This document shows, one piece after another, positions 6,879-13,286 of a stretch of 13,783 nucleotides of DNA; position 1 is the first letter of the stretch; each line of letters begins with the position of its first letter. Source of the DNA: an uncultured Bacteroides sp. GTDB lineage: Bacteria > Bacteroidota > Bacteroidia > Bacteroidales > Bacteroidaceae. The stretch is taken from the NCBI GenBank assembly GCA_900551645.1, contig URWP01000044.1:1-13783 (forward strand), read 5' to 3'. The notes below the pieces were generated by a model. It was not told the DNA's origin. It ran no database searches and was given only the letters and a program-made list of their open reading frames with translations. The position numbers and the translations under genes were made by a program.

Positions 6879-7251
6879 CGGTTTCTTCGGCCGGTATATT
6901 TTCAGATTTGTTGGTCTCCGCAGAGTTAAGTTCCTCTTTGAATACAGGTGCTGGTGCCGGTAGAGCCGGTGTGTTTGCCTCTAATTTTTGTGCCTTGTCT
7001 TTAGTCGCTGTATAGACTTTATCCCCTTCTTTCTTTACGCTGATACGTGAACGTTTGCGGGGCTCTTTGCGATTGTCGTCGGATTTAGCTGCTGCTGTTT
7101 TCTTGGTTGCCTCTACGATGGCTTGCTCGTCCAGGATGCGGTAAACCAATTCTTCCTTGCGCAGAGTGTCTATTTTTTCCAGGCCCAACTCTTTGGCTAT
7201 CTGCTGCAATTCAGATAAATCCTTGTCATTTAGTTGAATGATGTTATACAT
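6685..7251 (-). CDS. rho: Rho N-terminal segment (Rho_N domain plus disordered region), ends at frameshift
   Basis: This 188-residue frame holds the true start of rho. Residues 1 to about 45 (MYNIIQLNDKDLSELQQIAKELGLEKIDTLRKEELVYRILDEQA) are the Rho_N SAP-like helical domain. Residues about 50-180 are a charged, A/E/K/P-rich, probably disordered region with basic patches such as RKEPRKRSRISVKK and KPKAKRGRKPGSKNKS. The frame ends LPPLDLSNSGDF followed by TGA at 6685-6687. One base over, the sequence continues as SEKFEIPSEL, the expected family continuation. A two-base deletion in a TTCTCTGAA-like sequence, or one extra T, would explain it. A long N-terminal insertion is characteristic of Bacteroides Rho. 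If the stop is real, this fragment alone cannot have helicase activity. Confidence 0.85.
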   Translation of the reverse strand: MYNIIQLNDKDLSELQQIAKELGLEKIDTLRKEELVYRILDEQAIVEATKKTAAAKSDDNRKEPRKRSRISVKKEGDKVYTATKDKAQKLEANTPALPAPAPVFKEELNSAETNKSENIPAEETVATPAETTEEKPKAKRGRKPGSKNKSTLEKAANEEQEKAVKPIPVPIDDDMELPPLDLSNSGDF

Positions 7252-7281
7252 AAGTATAATAATAATGTTGTAAAAAGATTA

Positions 7282-7357
7282 TGTAATTGATTAACGAACA
7301 GGCAAGGTATGTACATGAGCGTACCGGGACGATGTCTGTTATCCGTCAATAATTACA
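7282..7357 (-). promoter_or_regulatory. Extended imperfect stem in the rho leader
   Basis: TGTAATTGA at 7282-7290 can pair with TCA-AT-AATTACA at 7346-7357 (two unpaired bases), and AACAG at 7297-7301 pairs with CTGTT at 7336-7340. Short GTAC/GTAC and GGTA/TACC complementarity sits at the apex. The whole element lies in the untranslated leader just upstream of the rho start codon at 7251. rho is autoregulated through its leader in E. coli, so this could be an attenuation or RNA-binding site here; that role is inferred. Confidence 0.35.
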
Positions 7358-7360
7358 ATA

Positions 7361-7426
7361 TTAAATTGATGTATTTTTTAATTGAATTATTTGGAATGTG
7401 GCACGGGAGCGTATCAATCTCCGCAT
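7361..7426 (-). other. Possible 21-codon leader ORF upstream of rho
   Basis: An ATG at 7426 lies about 8 bases after the predicted rho transcription start and opens a 21-codon frame beginning MRRLIRSRATFQ and ending with TAA at 7361-7363. It is arginine-rich at the N-terminus. Its start codon is inside the 5' stem-loop. E. coli rho also has a leader ORF (rhoL), but no sequence similarity is claimed. It is too short to judge coding potential. Confidence 0.25.
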
Positions 7427-7430
7427 TGCC
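7400..7430 (-). promoter_or_regulatory. Stem-loop at the 5' end of the rho message
   Basis: On the minus strand GGCA-ATG-CGGAG (7430-7419) can pair with CTCCCG-TGCC (7409-7400) through two short helices separated by bulges. It begins about 3 bases after the transcription start predicted from the -7 box. A stem at this position could stabilise the transcript or control the small leader ORF. Confidence 0.35.
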
Positions 7431-7440
7431 TTTATGAGTA

Positions 7441-7448
7441 CAAATATA
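7441..7448 (-). promoter_or_regulatory. -7 box of the rho promoter
   Basis: TATATTTG on the minus strand (7448-7441) is a perfect TAnnTTTG box. No good -33 TTTG is present at the usual distance; a TTGG lies at 7467-7464. The predicted start near 7433 gives a leader of about 180 bases, long for a housekeeping gene. The 306-base gap between rho and ridA holds this box, the leader elements listed above and the ridA promoter; I see no other gene in it. Confidence 0.6.
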
Positions 7449-7522
7449 GTGTTTTTTGGAATACCAATTTAGATTCGTCCACTTTTTTTTCATATTTCTG
7501 TTTCTGTTTGAAAGAAATGTAC

Positions 7523-7530
7523 TATTTTCG
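7523..7530 (+). promoter_or_regulatory. Probable -7 box for ridA
   Basis: TATTTTCG matches TAnnTTTG at all but one position and lies 36 bases before the preferred ridA ATG. A TTTCTGTTT repeat upstream may supply the -33 contact. The predicted start near 7537 is compatible with either candidate start codon, 7558 or 7567. Confidence 0.4.
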
Positions 7531-7566
7531 CCATGGAAATGAATCCAATCAAATAAAATGACAAAC

Positions 7567-7944
7567 ATGAAAAAGATAATCTTTACAGAAAAGGCTCCTG
7601 CAGCTATCGGACCTTACAGTCAGGCTGTTGAAGTGAATGGTATGGTATTCCTTTCCGGTCAGATTCCGGTCAATCCGGCTACCGGTGAAGTAGTAGAGGG
7701 AGGTGTCAAGGAACAGACTACTCAGGTTTTTGAAAATATCAAAAATGTGTTGGCAGAAGCTGGTCTGACTACGGCCAATGTAGTGAAGACTACGGTCTTT
7801 CTGGCCGATATGAGTCTGTTTGCCGATATGAATGCCGTGTATGCCAATTATTTCGAAGGTGATTTCCCGGCCCGTTCAGCTGTAGCTGTCAAAGCTTTGC
7901 CGAAAGGAGTGCTGGTAGAAATTGAAAGCATCGCTGTACGATAA
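7567..7944 (+). CDS. ridA: RidA family reactive intermediate/imine deaminase
   Basis: RidA is a small trimeric cytoplasmic enzyme that hydrolyses 2-aminoacrylate and related imines released by PLP enzymes, protecting them from damage. The 125 residues match the family length. Diagnostic stretches are the N-terminus KAPAAIGPYSQAVEVNGMVFLSGQIPV, the central QTTQVFENIKNVLAEAG and VVKTTVFLADM, and the C-terminal PARSAVAVKALPKGVLVEIESIAV. The arginine in PARSAV corresponds to the substrate-carboxylate-binding arginine of active RidA enzymes. An in-frame ATG three codons upstream (7558, MTNMKK) is possible; 7567 is preferred because family members begin MKK. It is monocistronic, with its own promoter divergent from rho and a strong terminator behind it. 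Confidence 0.95.
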   Translation: MKKIIFTEKAPAAIGPYSQAVEVNGMVFLSGQIPVNPATGEVVEGGVKEQTTQVFENIKNVLAEAGLTTANVVKTTVFLADMSLFADMNAVYANYFEGDFPARSAVAVKALPKGVLVEIESIAVR

Positions 7945-7971
7945 GTATCAGGTTAGGAAAGACATTCTAAG

Positions 7972-8032
7972 AGTTGGAAATAGGGAAAGGGTACTGTATG
8001 GCGGTACATATTCCCTGTTTTCAACTTTTTAT
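7972..8032 (+). terminator. Terminator after ridA
   Basis: AGTTGGAAATAGGGAA (7972-7987) pairs with TTCCCTGTTTTCAACT (8011-8026), with two wobble pairs in 16. Inner GTAC/GTAC pairing occurs at 7991-7994 and 8004-8007, and the stem is followed by a T-run (8026-8030) and ATTT. This is a good intrinsic terminator 28 bases after the ridA stop. It argues that the next gene is transcribed independently and that start codons within this hairpin are not used. Confidence 0.75.
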
Positions 8033-8054
8033 TTACTATAATGATTCGTTTGCA

Positions 8055-9260
8055 ATGAAACTGAACTTGACTACATTGGTATCCGTCAATCGATGGAAAC
8101 TGATGTCAGCATTAATGGCGCTGATTATTATCTTATGTGTGGGAACTTATATATATAGGTATGACCCGTTTGCTTCCCGGCTTGAAATTACTAATGAGTT
8201 GGGTGGAAATATTTTTCCGGTGACTATTCTTTCTACAGCTACTACTGATGCCGATATGATTGTTCCGGCCGATAGTACATATTTAGGTAATCCGAAGTCT
8301 TGTATTGCCATCAAGGTGAAGAACCGTAGAATGAACAGTAAACTTCGGATAGAGGTGGCCGAAACTCCTTTTTTTGCTCGTTCTGTATCGGAATTTATAC
8401 TTCCGGAATCGGGAAAGGAGTATCTGGTTTTTCCAGATATTGTTTGGAACTATCAGGCGTTGCTCGATAATGTTCAGGCTATGCCTGTGGGAGTGTCTAT
8501 CCAAGCTACACTTAACGGTCGTGAATTGGGTAGTAATGTACATACCTTTTCTATGCGTAGCATTAATGAATGTCTGTTAGGCTACATAGACAGCCGCATG
8601 AAGTTTCATGATACTGGTAAGTTCTTTGCTGCATACGTGAACGAGGATAATCCGAAGATCAACCAGGTTTTGCGTGAAGCTCTTGATTCGCGAATTGTGA
8701 ATCGTTTCTGGGGATACCAGAGTAAGGACCCTAAACTGGTAGACAGACAGGTATATGCTCTTTGGTATGTCTTGCAAAAGAGGGGATTCCGATACAGCTC
8801 AATTTCTAACAGCAGTTTGTCGTCGAATGTGGTTTTCACTCAGCGGGTACGTACGTTCGATGATGCCCTGGAGTCGGCACAGATCAATTGCGTAGACGGC
8901 AGTGCTTTGTTCGCCTCGCTACTGAAGGCTATCAACATCAATCCTATTCTTGTACGTATACCTGGGCATATGTTTGTAGGGTATTATACAGACCGTTCGC
9001 ACTCTAACATTCATTTTCTGGAAACATCTCTCATTGGTGATATTAATCTGGATGATTTTTTCCCGGAAGAGAAATTGGATTCTACTATTGTGGGCTTGTC
9101 GCAGGAGAAGATTTCCGAAATCATGTTCGAGAAATCGAAGGAGTATGCTACTCGTATCTACAAGGAAAATGAAGCGTTGATTCATTCGGGAAAGGTGAAT
9201 TATATGTTTTTGGAGATTGATAAGGTGACACGGGCATACGTACAGCCTATCGGTAAATGA
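8055..9260 (+). CDS. Membrane-anchored transglutaminase-like protein of unknown role
   Basis: With the ATG at 8055 the product is 401 residues. A basic N-terminus (NRWK) precedes one hydrophobic segment at about residues 16-34 (LMSALMALIIILCVGTYIY), which suggests a signal anchor with the rest in the periplasm. A beta-rich middle follows. The C-terminal part looks like a transglutaminase/papain-like fold: C279 in INCVDGSALFASLL, H305 in IPGHMFVGYY, and an acidic E323 in HFLETSLIGD at the places expected for a Cys-His-Asp/Glu triad. The substrate is unknown; a cross-linking, protease or amidase role is possible. The frame extends upstream to a TTG at 7974 and an ATG at 7998, but both lie in the ridA terminator hairpin. 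A later ATG at 8103 cannot be excluded. I see no canonical -7 box between the terminator and 8055. Confidence 0.75.
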   Translation: MKLNLTTLVSVNRWKLMSALMALIIILCVGTYIYRYDPFASRLEITNELGGNIFPVTILSTATTDADMIVPADSTYLGNPKSCIAIKVKNRRMNSKLRIEVAETPFFARSVSEFILPESGKEYLVFPDIVWNYQALLDNVQAMPVGVSIQATLNGRELGSNVHTFSMRSINECLLGYIDSRMKFHDTGKFFAAYVNEDNPKINQVLREALDSRIVNRFWGYQSKDPKLVDRQVYALWYVLQKRGFRYSSISNSSLSSNVVFTQRVRTFDDALESAQINCVDGSALFASLLKAININPILVRIPGHMFVGYYTDRSHSNIHFLETSLIGDINLDDFFPEEKLDSTIVGLSQEKISEIMFEKSKEYATRIYKENEALIHSGKVNYMFLEIDKVTRAYVQPIGK

Positions 9261-9273
9261 GTCCGACGAGCTG

Positions 9274-9304
9274 TTTGTCGAACAGATAAAAATCCTTATC
9301 TTTG
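9274..9304 (+). promoter_or_regulatory. Promoter of the DUF3805/DUF3806 and ABC-F operon
   Basis: TTTG at 9274-9277 and TATCTTTG at 9297-9304, separated by 19 bases, form a textbook Bacteroidetes promoter. It begins 14 bases after the stop of the preceding gene. The predicted start near 9311 lies downstream of a GTG at 9304 that would otherwise extend the next frame, so that GTG cannot be the start. Confidence 0.8.
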
Positions 9305-9393
9305 TGCCGATACCTTATGCCGGAATAGGAGGCATTCTAGTTTACAGGGGTAGAATAATTGATGTTGAACAATCCAAAAACAATCTTTTTGTT

Positions 9394-10215
9394 ATGATGA
9401 AATACATTGCACCGGGTTCTTGGTTTTCGTTGGAGTATCCTTCCGACTGGCGGGAGTTTGAAGATACAGAAGACAGTTTCCTGTTCTATAATCCCGATAA
9501 ATGGTGTGGCAATTTCCGTATCTCTGCTTTTCAGGGCGAGAGCCGGTCGTATGCGCGTGAGTGTGTTGATTACGAACTGAAGCAGACTCCGGGTGCCCGA
9601 AAAGTAAAAGTGGGCAGTTGGGACTGTGCATATAGTACTGAGAATTTCCAGGAAAACGGTTCTTGGTATACTACTCATTTGTGGGTGACCGGTAAGGATT
9701 CCATTTCGGTGGAATGTTCGTTTACGGTAGCTAAGGGAGAAAATATTAAAGTTGCTGAGTCTATTCTCGCTTCGTTGTGGATTCGTGGGGAAGGTGATAA
9801 GCCTTTGCACGAGGTGATTCCGGTACGGGTACTCGAAATCGATGTCATCAACGAATGCTTTGATTGGGCAGTTTCTACCATCAAGAAACAGCTTACCAAG
9901 GATTTCACTTCTTCCGAAGCCGATGTACAGAGTATTCAGAAGGTAATTGATAGCGGCAGGTTTAATCGTAGTCAGCGCCAGGCCTGGGAAAGTTTCGGAA
10001 TAGCTTTCGGAGCAATTCTGGTTAATGAGATGGATGGTATGGACTGGGTGACAGTCATTGACGGACAGAAAGAGTTCCCGGCTCTTCGTTTCGCCGATAC
10101 GGAGCTGATGGTATATCCGTTGAGTCTGATATGGGAGAAGATTCGTCGGGGAGAAGTGTGCGACCTGAAGTCAGAGTATGCCCGCATCCGTTCGGACGTG
10201 GAAGCGTTGTTGTAA
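9394..10215 (+). CDS. DUF3805 and DUF3806 two-domain protein
   Basis: The product is 273 residues from the ATG at 9394; an adjacent ATG at 9397 is equally good. The N-terminal domain (about 1-140; YIAPGSWFSLEYPSDWREFEDTEDSFLFYNP, SISVECSFTVAKG) resembles DUF3805, and the C-terminal domain (about 150-270; RQAWESFGIAFGAILVNEMDGMDWVTVIDGQKEFPALRF, PLSLIWEKIRRGE) resembles DUF3806. Both are Bacteroides-rich domains without a known function. No signal peptide or membrane segment is visible, so it is probably cytoplasmic. The frame opens earlier, but the promoter at 9274-9304 shows translation must start inside it, leaving a leader of about 83 bases. It ends 18 bases before the ABC-F gene and is probably co-transcribed with it. 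Confidence 0.8.
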   Translation: MMKYIAPGSWFSLEYPSDWREFEDTEDSFLFYNPDKWCGNFRISAFQGESRSYARECVDYELKQTPGARKVKVGSWDCAYSTENFQENGSWYTTHLWVTGKDSISVECSFTVAKGENIKVAESILASLWIRGEGDKPLHEVIPVRVLEIDVINECFDWAVSTIKKQLTKDFTSSEADVQSIQKVIDSGRFNRSQRQAWESFGIAFGAILVNEMDGMDWVTVIDGQKEFPALRFADTELMVYPLSLIWEKIRRGEVCDLKSEYARIRSDVEALL

Positions 10216-10233
10216 TCGGTTAAGTATAAGAAT

Positions 10234-12102
10234 ATGGTATCTTATTTACAAGTAGAGAATCTGACAAAATCTTTCGGTGATCTGGTCCTTTTTGAGAATC
10301 TTTCTTTCGGTGTGGCCGAGGGACAACGTATTGGGCTGATTGCAAAGAACGGTACTGGAAAGACTACGCTGCTCAATATTCTGGCCGGAAAGGAAGGGTA
10401 TGACGAGGGAAAAATCACTTACCGCCGCGATTTGCGGGTCGGATATCTGGAGCAACATCCGTATTATCCGGAGAACCTGACTGTTCTGGAGGCCTGCTTC
10501 TATCATGGAAATCCTACTACTCAAGTTATCAAGGAGTATGAGAAGTGTATGGAGACTCCTGGAAATCCAGGGTTGGAAGAACTGTTGGGAAGAATGGAGC
10601 ATGAAAAAGCCTGGGATTATGAACGTCGGGCTAAGCAGATTCTCTCTCAGCTGAAAATTCGTAACTTCGATCAGCCTATCAGCCAACTTTCGGGTGGACA
10701 GCTCAAACGTGTGGCTTTGGCGAATGTCTTGATTGTAGAACCGGACTTGTTGATTTTGGACGAACCGACCAACCACTTGGATTTGGAAATGACCGAGTGG
10801 TTGGAGGAGTTCCTGAAGCGGGGGACTTTGAGTCTGCTCATGGTTACTCACGATCGTTATTTCCTGGATAGAGTCTGTTCGGAAATCATAGAAATAGACA
10901 ACAGGCAGTTGTATTCCTACAAAGGGAACTACAGTTATTACCTGGAGAAACGACAGGAACGCATTGACGCAACCAATGCTGAAATTGCCCGTGCTAACAA
11001 CTTGTACCGTACAGAGCTGGAATGGATGAGGCGGATGCCGCAGGCTCGCGGGCATAAGGCGCGTTATCGTGAAGAGGCGTTTTATGATCTTGAAAAAGTA
11101 GCCAAACAACGTCGGTATGAGCAGCAGGTAAAACTGGATGTAAAGGCATCTTATATTGGTTCGAAGATTTTCGAAGCGGATCATCTGTACAAGAGTTTCG
11201 GTGACTTGAAGATTTTGGATGATTTCTCCTACATCTTCGCTCGTTATGAGAAGATGGGCATCGTAGGAAACAATGGTACTGGTAAATCTACTTTCATCAA
11301 GATTCTGATGGGTGAAGAGAAGCCGGACAGTGGCAGGTTGGAAATTGGCGAGACCGTCCGTTTCGGCTATTATTCGCAGGAGGGCCTGAAATTCAATGAA
11401 CAGATGAAGGTTATTGATGTCATTACAGACATTGCCGAAGTGATAGAACTGGGTAATGGCAAACGGTTGACTGCTTCGCAATTCCTACAGCATTTCCTGT
11501 TTACGCCTGAAACGCAGCACAGCTATGTCTATAAGCTGAGTGGTGGAGAGCGCCGTCGTCTCTACCTGTGTACGGTATTGATGCGGAATCCAAACTTTTT
11601 GGTGTTGGACGAACCGACTAATGACCTGGACATCGTGACCTTGCAAGTGTTGGAAGAATATTTGCAGAATTTCAAGGGATGTGTTATTGTAGTAAGCCAT
11701 GACCGTTATTTCATGGATAAGGTGGTAGACCACTTGCTCGTGTTCAAGGGGCAAGGAGACATTCGTGATTTTCCAGGCAATTATTCCGATTACCGTGATT
11801 GGAAACTGACGCGTGAGGAAGTGGAGAAAGAAAAAGTTAAGCCGAAAGAAGAGAAAGCACAGCGTGTACGCCCGAGTGGAACTAAACGTAAGATGACGTT
11901 CAAGGAAAAGCAGGAGTTCGAGGCTTTAGAAAAAGACATTGCACTCCTTGAAACAGAAAAGAAAGCTATAGAAGAAGCTTTGTGTAGTGGTACTTTAAAT
12001 GTAGATGAACTGACTGAGAAATCAAAGCGTTTGCCTGTTTTGGAAGAAGAACTGGACGAGAAGACTTTTCGTTGGCTGGAACTGAGTGAGATAGAAGGCT
12101 GA
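10234..12102 (+). CDS. ABC-F family ATPase, Uup-like
   Basis: ABC-F proteins are soluble twin-ATPase proteins that act on ribosomes (or, for Uup, possibly also DNA intermediates) rather than transport. In 622 residues there are two complete ATPase domains. The first has Walker A AKNGTGKT (37-44), signature LSGGQ (152-156) and DEPTNHLD (176-183). The second has GNNGTGKST (345-353), LSGGE (435-439) and DEPTNDLD (459-466). A charged linker (about 240-295) joins them, and a C-terminal basic, then coiled-coil tail (about 530-620) matches the Uup-type C-terminal domain. There are no membrane segments. The tail favours a Uup-like housekeeping protein over an antibiotic-resistance ABC-F, but the subfamily is not certain. 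It follows the DUF3805/3806 gene by 18 bases. Confidence 0.9.
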   Translation: MVSYLQVENLTKSFGDLVLFENLSFGVAEGQRIGLIAKNGTGKTTLLNILAGKEGYDEGKITYRRDLRVGYLEQHPYYPENLTVLEACFYHGNPTTQVIKEYEKCMETPGNPGLEELLGRMEHEKAWDYERRAKQILSQLKIRNFDQPISQLSGGQLKRVALANVLIVEPDLLILDEPTNHLDLEMTEWLEEFLKRGTLSLLMVTHDRYFLDRVCSEIIEIDNRQLYSYKGNYSYYLEKRQERIDATNAEIARANNLYRTELEWMRRMPQARGHKARYREEAFYDLEKVAKQRRYEQQVKLDVKASYIGSKIFEADHLYKSFGDLKILDDFSYIFARYEKMGIVGNNGTGKSTFIKILMGEEKPDSGRLEIGETVRFGYYSQEGLKFNEQMKVIDVITDIAEVIELGNGKRLTASQFLQHFLFTPETQHSYVYKLSGGERRRLYLCTVLMRNPNFLVLDEPTNDLDIVTLQVLEEYLQNFKGCVIVVSHDRYFMDKVVDHLLVFKGQGDIRDFPGNYSDYRDWKLTREEVEKEKVKPKEEKAQRVRPSGTKRKMTFKEKQEFEALEKDIALLETEKKAIEEALCSGTLNVDELTEKSKRLPVLEEELDEKTFRWLELSEIEG

Positions 12103-12211
12103 GAGAAGAAATCTGCTCTGGTTGCCTGTTCTTGTATTTTCATGGGTGATGAATCGTTTTGAAAAAACGAGAAAAAGTTCTAATTTTAAAGTGTTTTACC
12201 GGGAAAAGATA

Positions 12212-12219
12212 TATATTTG
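12212..12219 (+). promoter_or_regulatory. -7 box for the winged-helix gene
   Basis: TATATTTG is a perfect TAnnTTTG box; GTTT at 12193-12196 may serve as -33. The predicted start near 12226 gives a leader of about 76 bases. The rest of the 199-base gap after the ABC-F gene (12103-12211) shows only A/T-rich sequence with a weak 7-bp hairpin at 12154-12170 and no T-run, so no convincing terminator. Confidence 0.6.
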
Positions 12220-12227
12220 TATCTGAT

Positions 12228-12257
12228 GAGGGAGGTTTTACTACAGAAAGCTCCTTC
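12228..12257 (+). promoter_or_regulatory. Stem-loop at the 5' end of the winged-helix message
   Basis: GAGGGAG (12228-12234) pairs with CTCCTTC (12251-12257), seven pairs including one G-U, around a 16-base loop. It begins about 2 bases after the predicted transcription start and about 45 bases before the ATG. The leader arrangement is like the one at rho. Possible roles are mRNA protection or regulation. Confidence 0.35.
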
Positions 12258-12301
12258 GAAATACGAGATTAACTAACTAAGTCAAACTTAAATGTAAGAT
12301 T

Positions 12302-12526
12302 ATGAACGCTCAAAGTATTGGTGAATGTGCAGGCGTTGTATGGCGGTTGCTATACGGCGATAAAAGACGATGGGAATACAAGGAAATCAAGGCTGCGACA
12401 GGGCTTTCTAACCGCGACTTGAACGCTGCGATAGGCTGGCTAGCCCGTGAAGGGAAAATTCAGTTTATCAATTTGCCGGACCGTGAGGAGGCTTTATACA
12501 TTGAATTGAATCTGTATATCGGTTAA
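12302..12526 (+). CDS. Small winged helix-turn-helix protein (DUF2582 type)
   Basis: This 74-residue protein matches the small winged-helix family formerly called DUF2582. It has helix 1 ECAGVVWRLLYG, a WEYKEIKAATGLSNRDLNAAIGWLAREGKI helix-turn-helix core (about 24-53), and a short beta wing IQFINLPDREEALYIELNLYI. The whole protein is the domain, with no sensor or catalytic part, so it may be a DNA-binding regulator or an adaptor. Its target is not apparent. It is monocistronic, with a perfect -7 box, a structured leader and a terminator directly after it. The ATG at 12302 is the natural start. Confidence 0.88.
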   Translation: MNAQSIGECAGVVWRLLYGDKRRWEYKEIKAATGLSNRDLNAAIGWLAREGKIQFINLPDREEALYIELNLYIG

Positions 12527-12549
12527 TTTTGTCAGATAGCAGACAAAGG

Positions 12550-12605
12550 AATGCTTCCTTTCTGATATGTAATTGGATTACGTCAGGAAGGAAGCATTGT
12601 TTTTA
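12550..12605. terminator. Terminator between the winged-helix gene and engB
   Basis: AATGCTTCCTTTCTGA (12550-12565) pairs with TCAGGAAGGAAGCATT (12583-12598) with one wobble position in 16, and the loop can add GTAAT/ATTAC. On the plus strand TTGTTTTT follows, a good U-tract for the winged-helix gene. On the minus strand it lies just beyond the engB stop at 12603 but is followed by a weaker T-rich stretch, so termination of engB is less sure. Confidence 0.75.
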
Positions 12606-13217
12606 TGTATGTTGTGTCTGTTGCACAGAATGATTGATTTCTTCAATGTAGCCTAGCAGCTCTTGTCTTCCAGTTTTCTTTTCGGATGAAGTTACAAAGT
12701 AAGGTGGAAGTTCCTCCCATTGCTGCTGGAGAGTTTCCAGATAGCGGGCTACGTTGGCTTTGGTCTTTCCTGTGTTCTGTTTGTCGGCTTTGGTGAAAAC
12801 GATAGCGAACGGAATCCCGTTTTCGCCCAGCCATTCTATGAATTCCAGATCTATCTTCTGTGGCTCCAACCGGCTGTCTACCAGAACGAAGAGGCAGGTC
12901 ATTTGCTCTCGTTCCAGTACGTAATATTCTATCAGTTTCTGTATTTTCTCCATCATTTTCTTTCCCCGTTGGGCATAACCGTATCCGGGGAGGTCTACCA
13001 AGTACCATTCCTTATTGATAAGGAAGTGGTTGATAAGCAGGGTTTTCCCAGGAGTAGCTGAGGTCATGGCCAGTTTGGGCTGATTGGTCAGCATATTGAT
13101 GAGGCTGGACTTACCTACGTTCGAACGCCCGATAAAGGCATATTCCGGTAGGCTTGTTTTCGGACACATGTCCGCACGGGAGTTACTGATGACAAATTCG
13201 GCGCTGGTAATTTCCAT
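12603..13217 (-). CDS. engB: Ribosome biogenesis GTP-binding protein YihA/YsxC/EngB
   Basis: EngB is a small TRAFAC GTPase needed for assembly of the large ribosomal subunit. The product is 204 residues from the ATG at 13217. Motifs are G1 GRSNVGKS (30-37), G2 threonine in SATPGKT, G3 DLPGYGYAQRGK (75-86), G4 TKAD (142-145) and G5-like TSSEKKTG. The frame could begin 12 codons earlier at 13253, but that ATG overlaps the -7 box at 13251-13258, and the family N-terminus is MEITSAEFVIS, so 13217 is chosen. It is transcribed alone on the minus strand, convergent with the winged-helix gene. Confidence 0.95.
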   Translation of the reverse strand: MEITSAEFVISNSRADMCPKTSLPEYAFIGRSNVGKSSLINMLTNQPKLAMTSATPGKTLLINHFLINKEWYLVDLPGYGYAQRGKKMMEKIQKLIEYYVLEREQMTCLFVLVDSRLEPQKIDLEFIEWLGENGIPFAIVFTKADKQNTGKTKANVARYLETLQQQWEELPPYFVTSSEKKTGRQELLGYIEEINHSVQQTQHT

Positions 13218-13250
13218 GATTCTTATCGGTTTATATTTTTCTAGATACGG

Positions 13251-13258
13251 CAAAGATA
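13251..13258 (-). promoter_or_regulatory. -7 box of the engB promoter
   Basis: TATCTTTG on the minus strand is a perfect TAnnTTTG box. No clear TTTG is found at the -33 distance, which falls in the upstream gene's terminator region. The predicted start near 13244 leaves about 27 bases before the ATG at 13217. Confidence 0.6.
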
Positions 13259-13260
13259 CG

Positions 13261-13286
13261 AAAAAAACACGGATTACATGCCGTGT
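13261..13286 (-). terminator. Terminator of the symporter gene
   Basis: ACACGG (minus 13286-13281) pairs with CCGTGT (13272-13267) and is followed by a run of T on the minus strand (13267-13261). The symporter stop codon (13274-13276) lies in the loop side of the hairpin, so the terminator overlaps the end of the coding sequence. It also sits immediately upstream of the engB -7 box. Confidence 0.7.

Noticed and set aside
7353..7568. A 71-codon minus-strand frame across the rho-ridA gap
   Set aside because: It starts inside ridA, runs through both promoters and has no protein-like composition beyond A/T-rich codons.
8045..8052. TTCGTTTG as a -7 box for the transglutaminase-like gene
   Set aside because: It lacks the A of TAnnTTTG, has no -33 element, and would place the transcript start beyond the preferred ATG at 8055.
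10246..11481. A 411-codon open frame on the minus strand opposite the ABC-F gene
   Set aside because: The plus strand encodes a full ABC-F protein with every motif. The antisense product has no recognisable domain and looks like a by-product of codon bias.
12154..12170. TCGTTTT-GAA-AAAACGA hairpin as a terminator of the ABC-F gene
   Set aside because: The stem is A/T-rich and no T-run follows on the plus strand, so it is unlikely to terminate efficiently.
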